Counted from the stretch's first letter, positions 34,608-44,123 are shown. The stretch: 64,000 nucleotides of DNA from Streptomyces sp. M41(2017) (GCF_002078175.1 NZ_MWFK01000002.1:1736001-1800000), one strand, 5' to 3'. Numbers and translations are program-made. Notes: generated by a model from the letters alone, not told the origin.

Positions 34608-37172
34608 TCAGGCCTCCGAGGGCCTGCGGGCCGAGGTCACGCGGTACACGTCGTACACGCCCTCCACGCCCCTGACCGCCTTCAGGACGTGCCCCAGGTG
34701 CTTGGGGTCGCCCATCTCGAAGGTGAAGCGGGAGGTGGCCACCCGGTCGCGGGAGGTCTGGACGGCCGCCGACAGGATGTTGACGTGCTGGTCGGACAGG
34801 ACGCGTGTGACGTCCGAGAGGAGCCGGGAGCGGTCCAGCGCCTCGACCTGTATGGCGACGAGGAAGACCGAGGACTGGGTGGGCGCCCACTCGACCTCGA
34901 GGATGCGCTCGGGCTCACGGGACAGCGAGTCGACGTTGACGCAGTCGCTGCGGTGGACGGAGACGCCGCTGCCGCGGGTGACGAAGCCGATGATCGGGTC
35001 GCCGGGCACCGGGGTGCAGCACCGGGCGAGCTTGACCCAGACGTCGTCGACGCCCTTGACGACCACACCGGGGTCGTTGTTGCTGCGCCGCTTGCGGCCG
35101 CGGCCCCGGGCGGGCGGTACGGACTCGTCGATCTCCTCGGTGGCGGCCTCGTCGCCGCCGAGTGCCTGGACGAGCTTCTGGACGACGCTCTGCGCGGTGA
35201 CGTGTCCCTCGCCGATCGCCGCGTACAGCGACGAGATGTCCGGGTAGCGCATCTCGTGCGCGAGGGTGACCAGTGAGTCGCCGGTGAAGATGCGCTGGAT
35301 CGGCAGGTTCTGCTTGCGCATCGCGCGCGCGATGGCGTCCTTGCCGTGCTCGATCGCCTCGTCGCGGCGCTCCTTGGAGAACCACGCGCGGATCTTGTTG
35401 CGGGCGCGCGGCGACTTCACGAAGCCGAGCCAGTCGCGGGACGGGCCCGCGCCGGCCGCCTTGGAGGTGAAGACCTCGACGAGATCGCCGTTGTCCAGGG
35501 TCGACTCGAGGGGCACGAGCCGGCCGTTGACCCGTGCTCCTATGGTCCGGTGGCCGACCTCCGTGTGGACCGCGTACGCGAAGTCCACCGGTGTGGCACC
35601 GGCCGGAAGCGCTATCACGTCGCCCTTGGGCGTGAAGACGAAGACCTCGTTGCGCGACAGGTCGAAGCGCAGGGACTCCAGGAACTCGCTGGGGTCCTCG
35701 GTCTCCTTCTGCCAGTCGAGCAACTGACGCAGCCACGCCATGTCGTTGACGGTGTCCTGGCCCGCGCTGCCCTTGGCGGCACGGGGCACGTCGGTACGGA
35801 TCTTGGAGGATCCGGCGACGGTCTCCTGCTTGTACTTCCAGTGCGCCGCGATGCCGTACTCGGCGCGGCGGTGCATGTCGAAGGTGCGGATCTGCAGCTC
35901 GACGGGCTTGCCGTTCGGACCGATGACCGTCGTGTGCAGCGACTGGTACATGTTGAACTTGGGCATCGCGATGTAGTCCTTGAACCGGCCGGGGACCGGG
36001 TTCCATCGCGCGTGCACGGTGCCGAGTGCCGCGTAGCAGTCGCGGACGGTGTCCACGAGGACGCGGATGCCCACCAGGTCGTAGATCTCCGCGAAGTCAC
36101 GGCCGCGGACGATCATCTTCTGGTAGACGCTGTAGTAGTGCTTCGGGCGGCCGGTGACGGTCGCCTTGATGCGGGCCGCGCGCAGGTCGGACTGGACCTC
36201 GTCGGTCACTATGGCGAGGTATTCGTCGCGCTTGGGGGCGCGCTCGGCGACCAGCCGGACGATCTCGTCGTACATCTTGGGGTAGAGGATCGCGAAGGCG
36301 AGGTCCTCCAGCTCCCACTTGATGGTGTTCATGCCCAGGCGGTGGGCGAGCGGCGCGTAGATCTCCAGGGTCTCGCGCGCCTTCTTCTCCTGCTTCTCGC
36401 GCTTGAGATAACGCATGGTGCGCATGTTGTGCAGGCGGTCGGCGAGCTTGATGACCAGGACGCGGGGGTCCTTGGCCATGGCGACGACCATCTTGCGCAC
36501 GGTCTCGGCCTGCGCGGCCTCACCGAACTTGACCTTGTCGAGCTTGGTGACGCCGTCGACGAGCAGCGCGACCTGGTCGCCGAAGTCCCGCTTGAGGGTG
36601 TCCAGGCCGTACTCGGTGTCCTCGACGGTGTCGTGCAGCAGACCGGCCATCAGGGTGGCCGGGTCCATGCCCAGCTCGGCGAGGATGGTGGTGACGGCGA
36701 GCGGGTGCGTGATGTACGGGTCGCCGCTCTTGCGCTTCTGGCCGCGGTGCCAGCGCTCGGCGACCTGATAGGCGTTCTCGATCTGCCGCAGCGTGGCCGT
36801 CTCGATCTTGGGGTCGTTGCTGCGCACCGTCCGCAGCAGCGGCTCCAGAACCGGGTTGTACGGGTTCGAGCGCTGGACGCCGAGCCGGGCCAGGCGGGCG
36901 CGGACGCGGTTGGAGGAGCCGCCCGTGCGGGCGGGCTGGCCGGCCGCGGGGCGGACCGCCGGGGTGTTCTCGGTGCGCTCGGGAGGAGCCGGCTTGGGAC
37001 GTGGCTGCTCGGCCGCCGTGCCGTCCGGTGCGGACTGGGCGTGCTCCACCGGCCCGCTCGCGGCGTTCTCGGCGGGCTTCTCCACGGGACCCGAGACGGG
37101 CTCGGGCTTGGTGGAGGCGGTTCCTCCCAGGCGTTCCGCACTGGGGGCGAGTGGCTGGGCCTCGTCTGGCAA
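34608..37172 (-). CDS. relA: Bifunctional (p)ppGpp synthetase/hydrolase RelA/SpoT homologue
   Basis: 854 residues. It makes and degrades (p)ppGpp, governing the stringent response and antibiotic production. A disordered Pro/Glu/Thr-rich N-terminus of about 90 residues precedes the HD hydrolase domain (His180-Asp181 in LLHDTVEDTEYG; second site KLADRLHNMRTM). The synthetase domain follows (YDLVGIRVLVDTV and KFNMYQSLHTTV), then TGS (NEVFVFTPKGDVIALP) and a C-terminal ACT domain (RSRLLSDVTRVLSDQHVNI). Both activities appear intact. It lies downstream of apt, with a hairpin between them, so an own promoter in 37173-37292 is likely. Confidence 0.97.
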   Translation of the reverse strand: MPDEAQPLAPSAERLGGTASTKPEPVSGPVEKPAENAASGPVEHAQSAPDGTAAEQPRPKPAPPERTENTPAVRPAAGQPARTGGSSNRVRARLARLGVQRSNPYNPVLEPLLRTVRSNDPKIETATLRQIENAYQVAERWHRGQKRKSGDPYITHPLAVTTILAELGMDPATLMAGLLHDTVEDTEYGLDTLKRDFGDQVALLVDGVTKLDKVKFGEAAQAETVRKMVVAMAKDPRVLVIKLADRLHNMRTMRYLKREKQEKKARETLEIYAPLAHRLGMNTIKWELEDLAFAILYPKMYDEIVRLVAERAPKRDEYLAIVTDEVQSDLRAARIKATVTGRPKHYYSVYQKMIVRGRDFAEIYDLVGIRVLVDTVRDCYAALGTVHARWNPVPGRFKDYIAMPKFNMYQSLHTTVIGPNGKPVELQIRTFDMHRRAEYGIAAHWKYKQETVAGSSKIRTDVPRAAKGSAGQDTVNDMAWLRQLLDWQKETEDPSEFLESLRFDLSRNEVFVFTPKGDVIALPAGATPVDFAYAVHTEVGHRTIGARVNGRLVPLESTLDNGDLVEVFTSKAAGAGPSRDWLGFVKSPRARNKIRAWFSKERRDEAIEHGKDAIARAMRKQNLPIQRIFTGDSLVTLAHEMRYPDISSLYAAIGEGHVTAQSVVQKLVQALGGDEAATEEIDESVPPARGRGRKRRSNNDPGVVVKGVDDVWVKLARCCTPVPGDPIIGFVTRGSGVSVHRSDCVNVDSLSREPERILEVEWAPTQSSVFLVAIQVEALDRSRLLSDVTRVLSDQHVNILSAAVQTSRDRVATSRFTFEMGDPKHLGHVLKAVRGVEGVYDVYRVTSARRPSEA

Positions 37173-37292
37173 GAGGGCTCCTCGTGCGCGTTCCGGGTCC
37201 CCCGGTCAGGCTCCGGAAACCCCATGGTAGCGATCCCGGGCGCCGGACTCTCTGCCGGCCGCCGGGACCGCCTCGTACAGCGGGAACGCCGA

Positions 37293-37324
37293 AGGCGGGC
37301 TCCGGATTCCTCCGGGGCCCGCCT
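37293..37324 (-). terminator. Hairpin between apt and relA
   Basis: A 14-bp inverted repeat (37293-37306 with 37311-37324) with one mismatch and loop TTCC. On the minus strand it lies after the apt stop and before relA. It may separate the sec-apt transcript from relA or allow partial read-through. Confidence 0.7.
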
Positions 37325-37401
37325 CCAGGGTGTCCTGCGGGTGTCTCGGGCCTTTCGGCGGGCTTGCCCGGGACTTTCCTCCCGGAACCCGCGAAGGGCT
37401 C

Positions 37402-37941
37402 TCAGATCGTGAGCAGCGCGTCCAGCGGAGCTCCGGCCAGCGCCGGCTCCAGGCGGCCGCGACCGCCCAGGAAGCCCAGCTCCATCAGGACGGCGACGCC
37501 CGCGACCTCGGCGCCCGCGCGGCGGATGAGCTGCAGCGAGGCCTCGGCGGTGCCGCCGGTGGCGAGGACGTCGTCGACGACCAGCACACGGTCGCCCGCG
37601 CTCAGGTCCTCGGCGTGCACCTCGATCTCGGCGGAGCCGTACTCCAGGTCGTACGTCTGGGACAGGGTCGCTCCGGGGAGCTTGCCCGCCTTGCGCACGG
37701 GGATGAAGCCCAGCCCGGCGCGCACCGCGACCGGGGCGCCGAGGATGAACCCCCGCGCCTCCAGCCCGACGATCTTGGTGGCACCGGTGCGGGTGGCGAC
37801 GTCCGCCAGGGCGTCGGTCAGCGCGCCGAACGCGGCCGGGTCGGCCAGGAGCGGGGTGATGTCCTTGAACATCACGCCCGGCTCCGGGTAGTCCGCCACG
37901 TCACGGATGCGGCTGGACAGCAACTCCTCGATACCGGTCAT
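37402..37941 (-). CDS. apt: Adenine phosphoribosyltransferase
   Basis: 179 residues. It salvages adenine to AMP using PRPP. The PRPP motif is VLVVDDVLATGGTA. The N-terminal SRIRDVADYPEPGVMFKDIT is the family signature, and ARGFILGAPVAVRAGLGF follows. The ATG lies in a 4-base overlap with the secF stop, so it is translationally coupled. The secD-secF-apt-relA order is well known in Streptomyces (from memory). Confidence 0.97.
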   Translation of the reverse strand: MTGIEELLSSRIRDVADYPEPGVMFKDITPLLADPAAFGALTDALADVATRTGATKIVGLEARGFILGAPVAVRAGLGFIPVRKAGKLPGATLSQTYDLEYGSAEIEVHAEDLSAGDRVLVVDDVLATGGTAEASLQLIRRAGAEVAGVAVLMELGFLGGRGRLEPALAGAPLDALLTI

Positions 37942-39056
37942 CGGCGCTTCCCCGACGGACGGCCACGGCCGCGGGCACGCGACGCGGGCTGGTTGCGGGG
38001 ACCGACGACGGCGGGGGCGACGTCCTCGGGCTCCTCGTCGTCGTACGACGCCTCGGCGGCCTGCGGCTCCAGGGACTCGCCCTTGGCCGCGGCCTGCGCC
38101 CGCTTGGCGAGGACGCGCTTGCGCAGCGCCTTCATCTGCGGCTCGCGCTCCTTGAGGTCGGCGACGAGCGGCGTGGCGATGAAGATCGAGGAGTACGCGC
38201 CGGCCGCGAGGCCGACGAACAGCGACAGCGAGATGTCGTTGAGCATGCCCGCGCCGAGCACGCCGCCGCCGATGAACAGCAGACCGGCGACCGGCAGCAG
38301 CGCGACCACCGTGGTGTTGATGGAGCGCACCAGGGTGCTGTTGATCGAGCGGTCGGCGACGTCGCTGTAGGTCCAGCGGGTCTGCTTGGTGATGTCCTTC
38401 GTCTGCTCCTTGAGGCTGTCGAAGACGACGACCGTGTCGTAGAGCGAGTAACCGAGGATCGTGAGCAGACCGATCACCGTGCCCGGGGTGACCTCGAAGC
38501 CCACCAGGGCGTAGATGCCGACCGTGATGGTGATGTCGTGGATCAGGGCCACCAGGGCGGCGATGGCCATGCGCCACTCGAACGCGATGGCCAGGTAGAT
38601 CACGACCAGGACCATGAAGATCGCCAGGCCCTCCCAGGCCTTGTTGGCGATCTGGTCACCCCAGCTGGGGCCGACCAGGTCGGCGTTGATCTTCTCCGAG
38701 TCGACGCCGAGGTCCTTGGCGAGCTGGTCCTTGATCGTGTCCGACTTGTCGGTGTCGATGCCGGCGATCTGGACGCGCAGTCCGCCGTTGCCCAGCTTCT
38801 GGACGACCGCGTCGTGGCCGGAGGCGTCCTCCGCGAAGGTCTCCGCCTGGCTGACCGAGATGCTGCTCTTCTCGGTGGTGAAGACGGCGCCGCCCTGGAA
38901 CTCGATGCCCATGTTCAGGCCCCGCACCGTCAGGCCGAGGATGGCCGTGATGGTGATCAGGATCGAGATGCCGTACCAGATCTTGCGCTTGCCGACGAAG
39001 TCGTAGCCGATCTCGCCGCGGTGCAGTCGGGCGCCGAGGGTGCCGAGTTTCGACAT
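37938..39056 (-). CDS. secF: Protein translocase subunit SecF
   Basis: 372 residues. With SecD it uses the proton gradient to complete export through SecYEG. Six membrane segments are expected: the first at about 26-45, the rest in the C-terminal half. The RND-type motifs GEIGYDFVGKRKIWYGISIL, GIEFQGGAVF and SLYDTVVVFDSLKEQ are present. The basic Arg/Gly-rich C-terminal tail (about 345-372) is cytoplasmic. It starts one base after the end of secD in the operon and overlaps apt. Confidence 0.96.
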   Translation of the reverse strand: MSKLGTLGARLHRGEIGYDFVGKRKIWYGISILITITAILGLTVRGLNMGIEFQGGAVFTTEKSSISVSQAETFAEDASGHDAVVQKLGNGGLRVQIAGIDTDKSDTIKDQLAKDLGVDSEKINADLVGPSWGDQIANKAWEGLAIFMVLVVIYLAIAFEWRMAIAALVALIHDITITVGIYALVGFEVTPGTVIGLLTILGYSLYDTVVVFDSLKEQTKDITKQTRWTYSDVADRSINSTLVRSINTTVVALLPVAGLLFIGGGVLGAGMLNDISLSLFVGLAAGAYSSIFIATPLVADLKEREPQMKALRKRVLAKRAQAAAKGESLEPQAAEASYDDEEPEDVAPAVVGPRNQPASRARGRGRPSGKRR

Positions 39057-39057
39057 C

Positions 39058-40818
39058 TCACGCCTCCTTCGTGTCGACGGGGGCGGAGGGGCGACGGGTA
39101 CGGCGCAGCGGCGGCTTGGCGCCCAGTCGCTTCGGGTCGAGGCCGGACCAGGGGTGGCCGCTCGCGAAGAACTTCTTGCGGGCGAGGATCGTCATGAGCG
39201 GCTTCGTGAAGAAGAAGACCACGACGACGTCCAGCACGGTGGTCAGACCGAGGGTGAACGCGAAGCCCTGGACCTTGCCGACGGTGACGATGAAGAGCAC
39301 CGCGGCGGCGAGGAACGACACGAAGTCGGAGACCAGGATGGTGCGCCGGGCGCGCGGCCAGGCCCGCTCGACGGCGGGCCGCAGGGAGCGTCCCTCGCGG
39401 ATCTCGTCCCGGATGCGTTCGAAGAACACGATGAACGAGTCCGCTGTGATACCGATCGCGACGATCGCTCCGCAGACGGCCGGAAGGTTCAGCGCGAAGC
39501 CGATGGCCGGGCCGAGCAGCGCCATCAGCACGTACGTGAGGACGGCGGAGACGAGCAGCGAGGCGATGGCGATGGCCGACAGACCTCGGTAGTAGATCAC
39601 CAGGTAGAGGATCACCAGGGCGAGGCCGATGGCGCCGGCGATCAGACCGGCGTGCAGCTGCTCGCCACCGAGCGCGGCGGTCACCGTGGTGACGCTGGAC
39701 TCCTTGAAGCTGAGCGGCAGGGCGCCGTACTTCAGCATGTTGGCCAGGTCCTGCGCCTCGGTCTGCGTGAAGCTGCCGGAGATCTCCGCGCTGCCGCTGA
39801 GCGACTGGGCCACGGACGGGTCGGAGACGACCTCACCGTCGAGGACGATGGCGAACTGGTTCTGCGGGGGCTGCTGCTGGGCGAGCTTGCCGGTGATGGC
39901 GGCGAACTTCTTGGAGCCACCGGACGTGAAGTCCATGGTGACCTTCCAGCCCGCCGCGCTCTGGGTGTCGAAGACGGCGCCGGCCTTCTTGATGTCCGTA
40001 CCGGCCACCTCGGCCGGGCCGAGCACGTACTTCTGCCACTGGCCCGAACCGTTCTGGCCGCAGGCCACGGTCGGGTCGGCGGGCTTGGCGCCGTCACCGG
40101 CCGTGGCGCGGTCGGCCTTGTTCGAGCAGTCGAGCGCGGTGTACGCGGCCTGGAGCTTCGCGGTCGCCGGGTCCACGCTGCCGCTCGGGGTCGGCGTGGG
40201 GCTCGACGAGGCGGAGGAGCCGGCCGACGGGCTGGAGTCCGCCTTCAGGGCGTCGGTGACCGCGCGGCCCTGGGAGGTGGCGGTCGCCGAGGGCGTCACG
40301 GAGGACGACGAGGACGACGACGGGGACGCGGTCGCCTTGTCGGTGGACTTGTCCGTGGCCTTGGAGCTGCTCGACGTGCTCGGCGAGGGGGTGGCCGACT
40401 TGTCGGCGCCGGAGACCTCGGTGGTCAGCACGGGACGGAAGTAGAGCTTGGCCGTGGTGCCGACCTGCTCACGGGCCTGCTTGGAGTTCGTGCCCTTGGG
40501 GATGTTGACAATGATGTTGTCGGATCCCTGGGTCTGCACCTCGGCCTCGGACACACCGAGACCGTTGACACGGCGGTTCATGATGTCGACCGCGGTGTCC
40601 ATGTTGGTCTTGTTGATCGCGTTGGGCTGGCCGGGCTCGTTCTTCGCCGTGAGCGTGATGCTCGTGCCGCCGGCGAGGTCGATGCCGAGACGCGGAGTGG
40701 TGTGTCCGGAGGCGAACATCCCCCCGGTGAGCGCCGCGATGGCGATCAGGATCAGGACCAGCGCGCGCCCCGGCCTGCTCTGGGCGCTGGCGCTCCGGCC
40801 CTTCTTCGGTGCTGCCAC
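39058..40818 (-). CDS. secD: Protein translocase subunit SecD with Ser-rich P1-loop insertion
   Basis: 586 residues, starting with GTG after AGGGAG (spacing 9). The first membrane helix is at about 19-37, then the large extracytoplasmic P1 region with conserved GIDLAGGTSITL. C-terminal RND-type motifs (GGEQLHAGLIAGAIGLALVI and ADSFIVFFERIRDEIREG) are intact. Residues 137-216 are a Ser/Thr/Pro/Ala low-complexity insertion inside P1, absent from classic SecD. The upstream ATG-containing frame is not supported. The operon order is yajC-secD-secF. Confidence 0.96.
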   Translation of the reverse strand: MAAPKKGRSASAQSRPGRALVLILIAIAALTGGMFASGHTTPRLGIDLAGGTSITLTAKNEPGQPNAINKTNMDTAVDIMNRRVNGLGVSEAEVQTQGSDNIIVNIPKGTNSKQAREQVGTTAKLYFRPVLTTEVSGADKSATPSPSTSSSSKATDKSTDKATASPSSSSSSSVTPSATATSQGRAVTDALKADSSPSAGSSASSSPTPTPSGSVDPATAKLQAAYTALDCSNKADRATAGDGAKPADPTVACGQNGSGQWQKYVLGPAEVAGTDIKKAGAVFDTQSAAGWKVTMDFTSGGSKKFAAITGKLAQQQPPQNQFAIVLDGEVVSDPSVAQSLSGSAEISGSFTQTEAQDLANMLKYGALPLSFKESSVTTVTAALGGEQLHAGLIAGAIGLALVILYLVIYYRGLSAIAIASLLVSAVLTYVLMALLGPAIGFALNLPAVCGAIVAIGITADSFIVFFERIRDEIREGRSLRPAVERAWPRARRTILVSDFVSFLAAAVLFIVTVGKVQGFAFTLGLTTVLDVVVVFFFTKPLMTILARKKFFASGHPWSGLDPKRLGAKPPLRRTRRPSAPVDTKEA

Positions 40819-40959
40819 CTTCTCGTACTCCCTCTCGGGCCGCTCCGCGCCGGGTGAGCGCGTGGACGGCCATGCCATGGTGTCGGGACTCCGTGCGAGA
40901 ACAGCACGTCCCGGGAGGTGCGGAGTGCGAGCGGGTCGCACCGCGCTCCCGGTTCGTGG

Positions 40960-41481
40960 CTACTTCGCGTCGGCCTCGCCGTCGGTCTTCTTCGGCTCGA
41001 TCGCGTCGACGTCGGCGGCCTGGTCGGCCTTCGCCTCGGTGACCTCGTCGGCGGGCGCGACGGGCGCGTCCTTCTTGCCGAGGTCGAGGGGCTTGTCGTC
41101 GGAGGCGTCGGAAGAGGCGTCGGCGGCGGGCTCGTCGGTCTCGGTGAGGGAGGAGGCGTCGTCCGGCACGTAGCTGCCGTCGGCCTTCAGGTCGTGCTCG
41201 ATGCCGTGCACGATGCGGTTGTACTCGTCGTCCGTGAGGACGGCGCCGATCGAGTTCTTCGCGAAGAGCAGGTCCACGCCCGGGGCCGCGTCGAGGAGGA
41301 CCGTCTCCTCGTTGACCTCCTTGACGGTGGCGTACATACCACCGATCGTGCGCACGCCGGAGCCGGGCTGCAGCTCGTTGCGCATGGAAGCCGCCTGCTG
41401 CTGCTTCTTCTTGGCCGACCGGGTCATCAGGAACATGGCCCCGATGAGCACGATGAACGGGAGGAGGGTCACGAGACTCAC
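40960..41481 (-). CDS. yajC: Preprotein translocase subunit YajC
   Basis: 173 residues. The single membrane helix (about residues 5-22, LPFIVLIGAMFLMTRS) is followed by KKKQQQAASMRNELQPGSGVRTIGG, the family core, then a long acidic tail rich in Asp/Ala/Glu (about 108-173). It associates with SecDF. The GTG is chosen for the AAGGAAG upstream (spacing 9). Earlier in-frame starts are not supported. The 141-bp gap to secD shows no gene. Confidence 0.93.
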   Translation of the reverse strand: MSLVTLLPFIVLIGAMFLMTRSAKKKQQQAASMRNELQPGSGVRTIGGMYATVKEVNEETVLLDAAPGVDLLFAKNSIGAVLTDDEYNRIVHGIEHDLKADGSYVPDDASSLTETDEPAADASSDASDDKPLDLGKKDAPVAPADEVTEAKADQAADVDAIEPKKTDGEADAK

Positions 41482-41645
41482 GGGTCGGAACTTCCTTCTT
41501 CGACCGCACATGGTGAGCGGCCTGCTGGATGGGGGTATGTCTGCCGTCGGCAAGGGCGGCATCGGCGGAGTCTAAGCGAGTCCGCGCTCAGGGAACAACG
41601 CTCGGCATGGCACCGGGGTTCCTGGCCCGGCCCCTGTGCGCGCCG

Positions 41646-42716
41646 TCACGCCCCGAACAGGTCCTGTTGTCCCTTTCCGCCCGCGGACCGGCGGGGTGGC
41701 GTGAGGCCGAGATGCGCCCATGCCGCGGGTGTCGCCACCCGGCCACGGGGAGTACGGGCGAGGAGTCCCTCCCGTACGAGGAAGGGCTCGGCGACCTCCT
41801 CCACGGTCTCACGCTCCTCCCCCACGGCGACGGCGAGTGTGGACAGGCCGACCGGACCGCCGCCGAACAGCTTGAGGAGCGCCTCGAGGACACCGCGGTC
41901 GAGCCGGTCCAGGCCCCGCGCGTCGACCTCGTACACCTTGAGGGCCGCCGCGGCGATCTCCCGGGTGATGATCCCGTCGGCCTTGACCTGGGCGTAGTCG
42001 CGCACGCGGCGCAGCAGGCGGTTCGCGATACGGGGCGTGCCGCGGGAGCGGCCGGCGATCTCGGCGGCGCCCTCCGTGCCGATCTCCAGGTCGAGGAGGC
42101 CGGCGGAGCGGTGGATGACGCGTTCCAGCTCGCCGGGTCCGTAGAACTCCATGTGCGCGGTGAAGCCGAAGCGGTCGCGCAGGGGCGGCGGGAGCAGTCC
42201 CGCGCGCGTGGTGGCGCCCACCAGGGTGAAGGGCGGCAGTTCAAGGGGGATGGCGGTGGCGCCGGGACCCTTGCCGACGATGACGTCGACCCGGAAGTCC
42301 TCCATCGCCATGTAGAGCATCTCCTCGGCGGGCCGGGACATGCGGTGGATCTCGTCCAGGAACAGGACCTCGCCCTCCTGGAGGGAGGAGAGGATCGCGG
42401 CGAGGTCGCCCGCGTGCTGGATGGCGGGGCCGCTGGTGATGCGGATGGGCGCGCCCATCTCGGCCGCGATGATCATGGAGAGGGTGGTCTTGCCGAGTCC
42501 GGGGGCGCCGGACAGGAGCACGTGGTCCGCGGTGGCACCCCGCGCGCGGGCGGCCCGCAGGACCAGGTCGAGCTGTTCGCGGACCTTCTCCTGTCCGATG
42601 AACTCGTCCAGGTCCTTGGGGCGCAGGGCGGCCTCGACGGCCTGGTCCTCACGGTCGGCGACAGAGCCCACCAACCGCTCCGCGGCGGTTTCGTCGGTCG
42701 TGTCGTCCCAGTTCAT
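41646..42716 (-). CDS. ruvB: Holliday junction branch-migration ATPase RuvB
   Basis: 356 residues. AAA+ motor that drives branch migration with RuvA. Walker A is in LLSGAPGLGKTTLS, Walker B LFLDEIHRM, sensor 1 TLVGATTRAG, and arginine finger in GTPRIANRLLRRVRDYAQ. The C-terminal winged-helix DNA-binding domain ends with RTPRGRVATPAAWAHLG. The ATG is preceded by an intergenic gap of 97 bases after ruvA. It is part of the ruvC-ruvA-ruvB unit. Confidence 0.97.
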   Translation of the reverse strand: MNWDDTTDETAAERLVGSVADREDQAVEAALRPKDLDEFIGQEKVREQLDLVLRAARARGATADHVLLSGAPGLGKTTLSMIIAAEMGAPIRITSGPAIQHAGDLAAILSSLQEGEVLFLDEIHRMSRPAEEMLYMAMEDFRVDVIVGKGPGATAIPLELPPFTLVGATTRAGLLPPPLRDRFGFTAHMEFYGPGELERVIHRSAGLLDLEIGTEGAAEIAGRSRGTPRIANRLLRRVRDYAQVKADGIITREIAAAALKVYEVDARGLDRLDRGVLEALLKLFGGGPVGLSTLAVAVGEERETVEEVAEPFLVREGLLARTPRGRVATPAAWAHLGLTPPRRSAGGKGQQDLFGA

Positions 42717-42813
42717 CGGTGGTGCCTCGCGGTCTCGTGGTGGTGGGGCGGTCGGCGGTTCGGCGGACGCGGGTCAGTCGCGCCTCGGCGGCCTGACAGG
42801 GCGGCCCGGGGCC

Positions 42814-43425
42814 TCAGCGCGCCCGGTTCAGTGTCTGAAGGGCCGCCCGGAGGAGGGGGCCGACCTGCGGGGTGCCTTCGGCGGCCTCGGCCTGCGGGGC
42901 GACGGCGGAGACCGCCTCGTCGGCCTCGCGGGTCGCGTACCCGAGACCGATGAGCGCGGCGTGCAGCTGTTCGCGCCAGCCGGCGGTGACCGCCGTGCCG
43001 ATGGCCGGGCCACCGGGGCCGAGGGGTTCGCCGAGCCGGTCCTTCAGCTCCAGCAGGAGCTTCTGCGCGCCCTTCTTGCCGATGCCGGGGACGGCGACGA
43101 GCGCCTTCTCGTCGCCGGTGGAGACGGCGCGGCGCAGGGCGTCCGGGCTGTGCACGGCGAGCATCGCCTGGGCGAGACGCGGACCGACCCCGCTCGCGGT
43201 CTGGAGCAGCTCGAAGACCTGGCGCTCGTCGTCGTCGACGAAGCCGTAGAGCGTGAGGGAGTCCTCGCGGACCACGAGGGAGGTGGCGAGCTTGGTCTCG
43301 CGGCCCATGCGGAGCCCGGACAGCGTGTTGGGCGAGCACTGGACGGCGATGCCGATACCGCCGACCTCGACCACGGCGGAGTCGGGGGCGAGGGCGGCCA
43401 CCGGGCCGCTGACGAAGGCGATCAT
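42814..43425 (-). CDS. ruvA: Holliday junction DNA-binding subunit RuvA
   Basis: 203 residues. An N-terminal OB domain (MIAFVSGPVAALAPDSAVVE), helix-hairpin-helix segments (ELLQTASGVGPRLAQAML and LVAVPGIGKKGAQKLLLELK) and a C-terminal RuvB-binding domain (about 150-203). The ATG at 43425 is coupled to the ruvC stop by a 4-base overlap (ATGA). The longer frame running into ruvC is a shadow. Confidence 0.96.
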   Translation of the reverse strand: MIAFVSGPVAALAPDSAVVEVGGIGIAVQCSPNTLSGLRMGRETKLATSLVVREDSLTLYGFVDDDERQVFELLQTASGVGPRLAQAMLAVHSPDALRRAVSTGDEKALVAVPGIGKKGAQKLLLELKDRLGEPLGPGGPAIGTAVTAGWREQLHAALIGLGYATREADEAVSAVAPQAEAAEGTPQVGPLLRAALQTLNRAR

Positions 43426-44018
43426 GCGGTACGGCCTTTCGAGGCTTGACGTGAGGCGTGTGCGGCGACGGCCTGCTGCAGGCGGTTCTGCGCTACGGCC
43501 TGGTGCTGTCCGTTCGTGGCGGCGGCCTGCTGGAGGCGGTTCTTGGCGGGGCCCCGCCAGATGTGGCAGATGGCGAGCGCGAGGGCGTCGGCGGCGTCGG
43601 CGGGCTTCGGGGGCGCGTCGAGCCGGAGCAGCCGGGTGACCATCGCGCCGACCTGCGCCTTGTCCGCGCGTCCGCTGCCGGTGACGGCGGCCTTGACCTC
43701 GCTCGGTGTGTGCAGGGCGACCGGGATGCCGCGCCGGGCCGCGCAGAGCATCGCGACGGCACTGGCCTGGGCGGTGCCCATCACCGTACGCACGTTGTGC
43801 TGGCTGAACACCCGCTCCACGGCGACGAATTCGGGCCGGTACTCGTCGAGCCACTGCTCGATGCCCTGCTCGACGGCGACCAGACGCAGGCCCAGCTCGG
43901 CGTCGGCCGGGGTGCGGACGACGCCGACGCCGCACATGGTCAGGGGCCGGCCCGCGACTCCCTCGACCACCCCGACACCGCACCGGGTCAACCCCGGGTC
44001 AACCCCCAGCACCCGCAC
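43422..44018 (-). CDS. ruvC: Holliday junction resolvase RuvC
   Basis: 198 residues, starting with GTG after GAGGAGG at 7 bases. RNase H-fold nuclease that cuts Holliday junctions. Catalytic Asp7 lies in LGVDPGLTRCG, Glu in VAVERVF, and the late acidic pair in KPADAADALALAICH. The C-terminal tail is longer than usual and contains an imperfect 18-residue tandem duplication around NRLQQAAA and NRLQQAVA. A 15-bp hairpin separates it from yebC, so ruvCAB probably has its own promoter. Confidence 0.96.
   Translation of the reverse strand: MRVLGVDPGLTRCGVGVVEGVAGRPLTMCGVGVVRTPADAELGLRLVAVEQGIEQWLDEYRPEFVAVERVFSQHNVRTVMGTAQASAVAMLCAARRGIPVALHTPSEVKAAVTGSGRADKAQVGAMVTRLLRLDAPPKPADAADALALAICHIWRGPAKNRLQQAAATNGQHQAVAQNRLQQAVAAHASRQASKGRTA
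43469..43543 (-). repeat. 54-bp-period direct repeat in the ruvC 3' end
   Basis: Two 21-bp copies (43469-43489 and 43523-43543), differing at one base, lie 54 bp apart, exactly 18 codons. The period preserves the ruvC reading frame, so it reads as a recent in-frame tandem duplication in the C-terminal tail. Confidence 0.8.
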
Positions 44019-44074
44019 GCCGGCCCCTCCTCGGTTCGCCTGTTCGTGCAGGCTATCGGGTGGCACCGACAAAG

Positions 44075-44109
44075 CGACGGGCCGACGGGTGTGTCCCGTC
44101 GGCCCGTCG
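44075..44109 (-). terminator. Terminator between yebC and ruvC
   Basis: A perfect 15-bp inverted repeat (44075-44089 with 44095-44109) with loop TGTGT, 14 bases after the yebC stop on the minus strand. Confidence 0.9.
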
Positions 44110-44123
44110 TTCGGTACGAGCCC

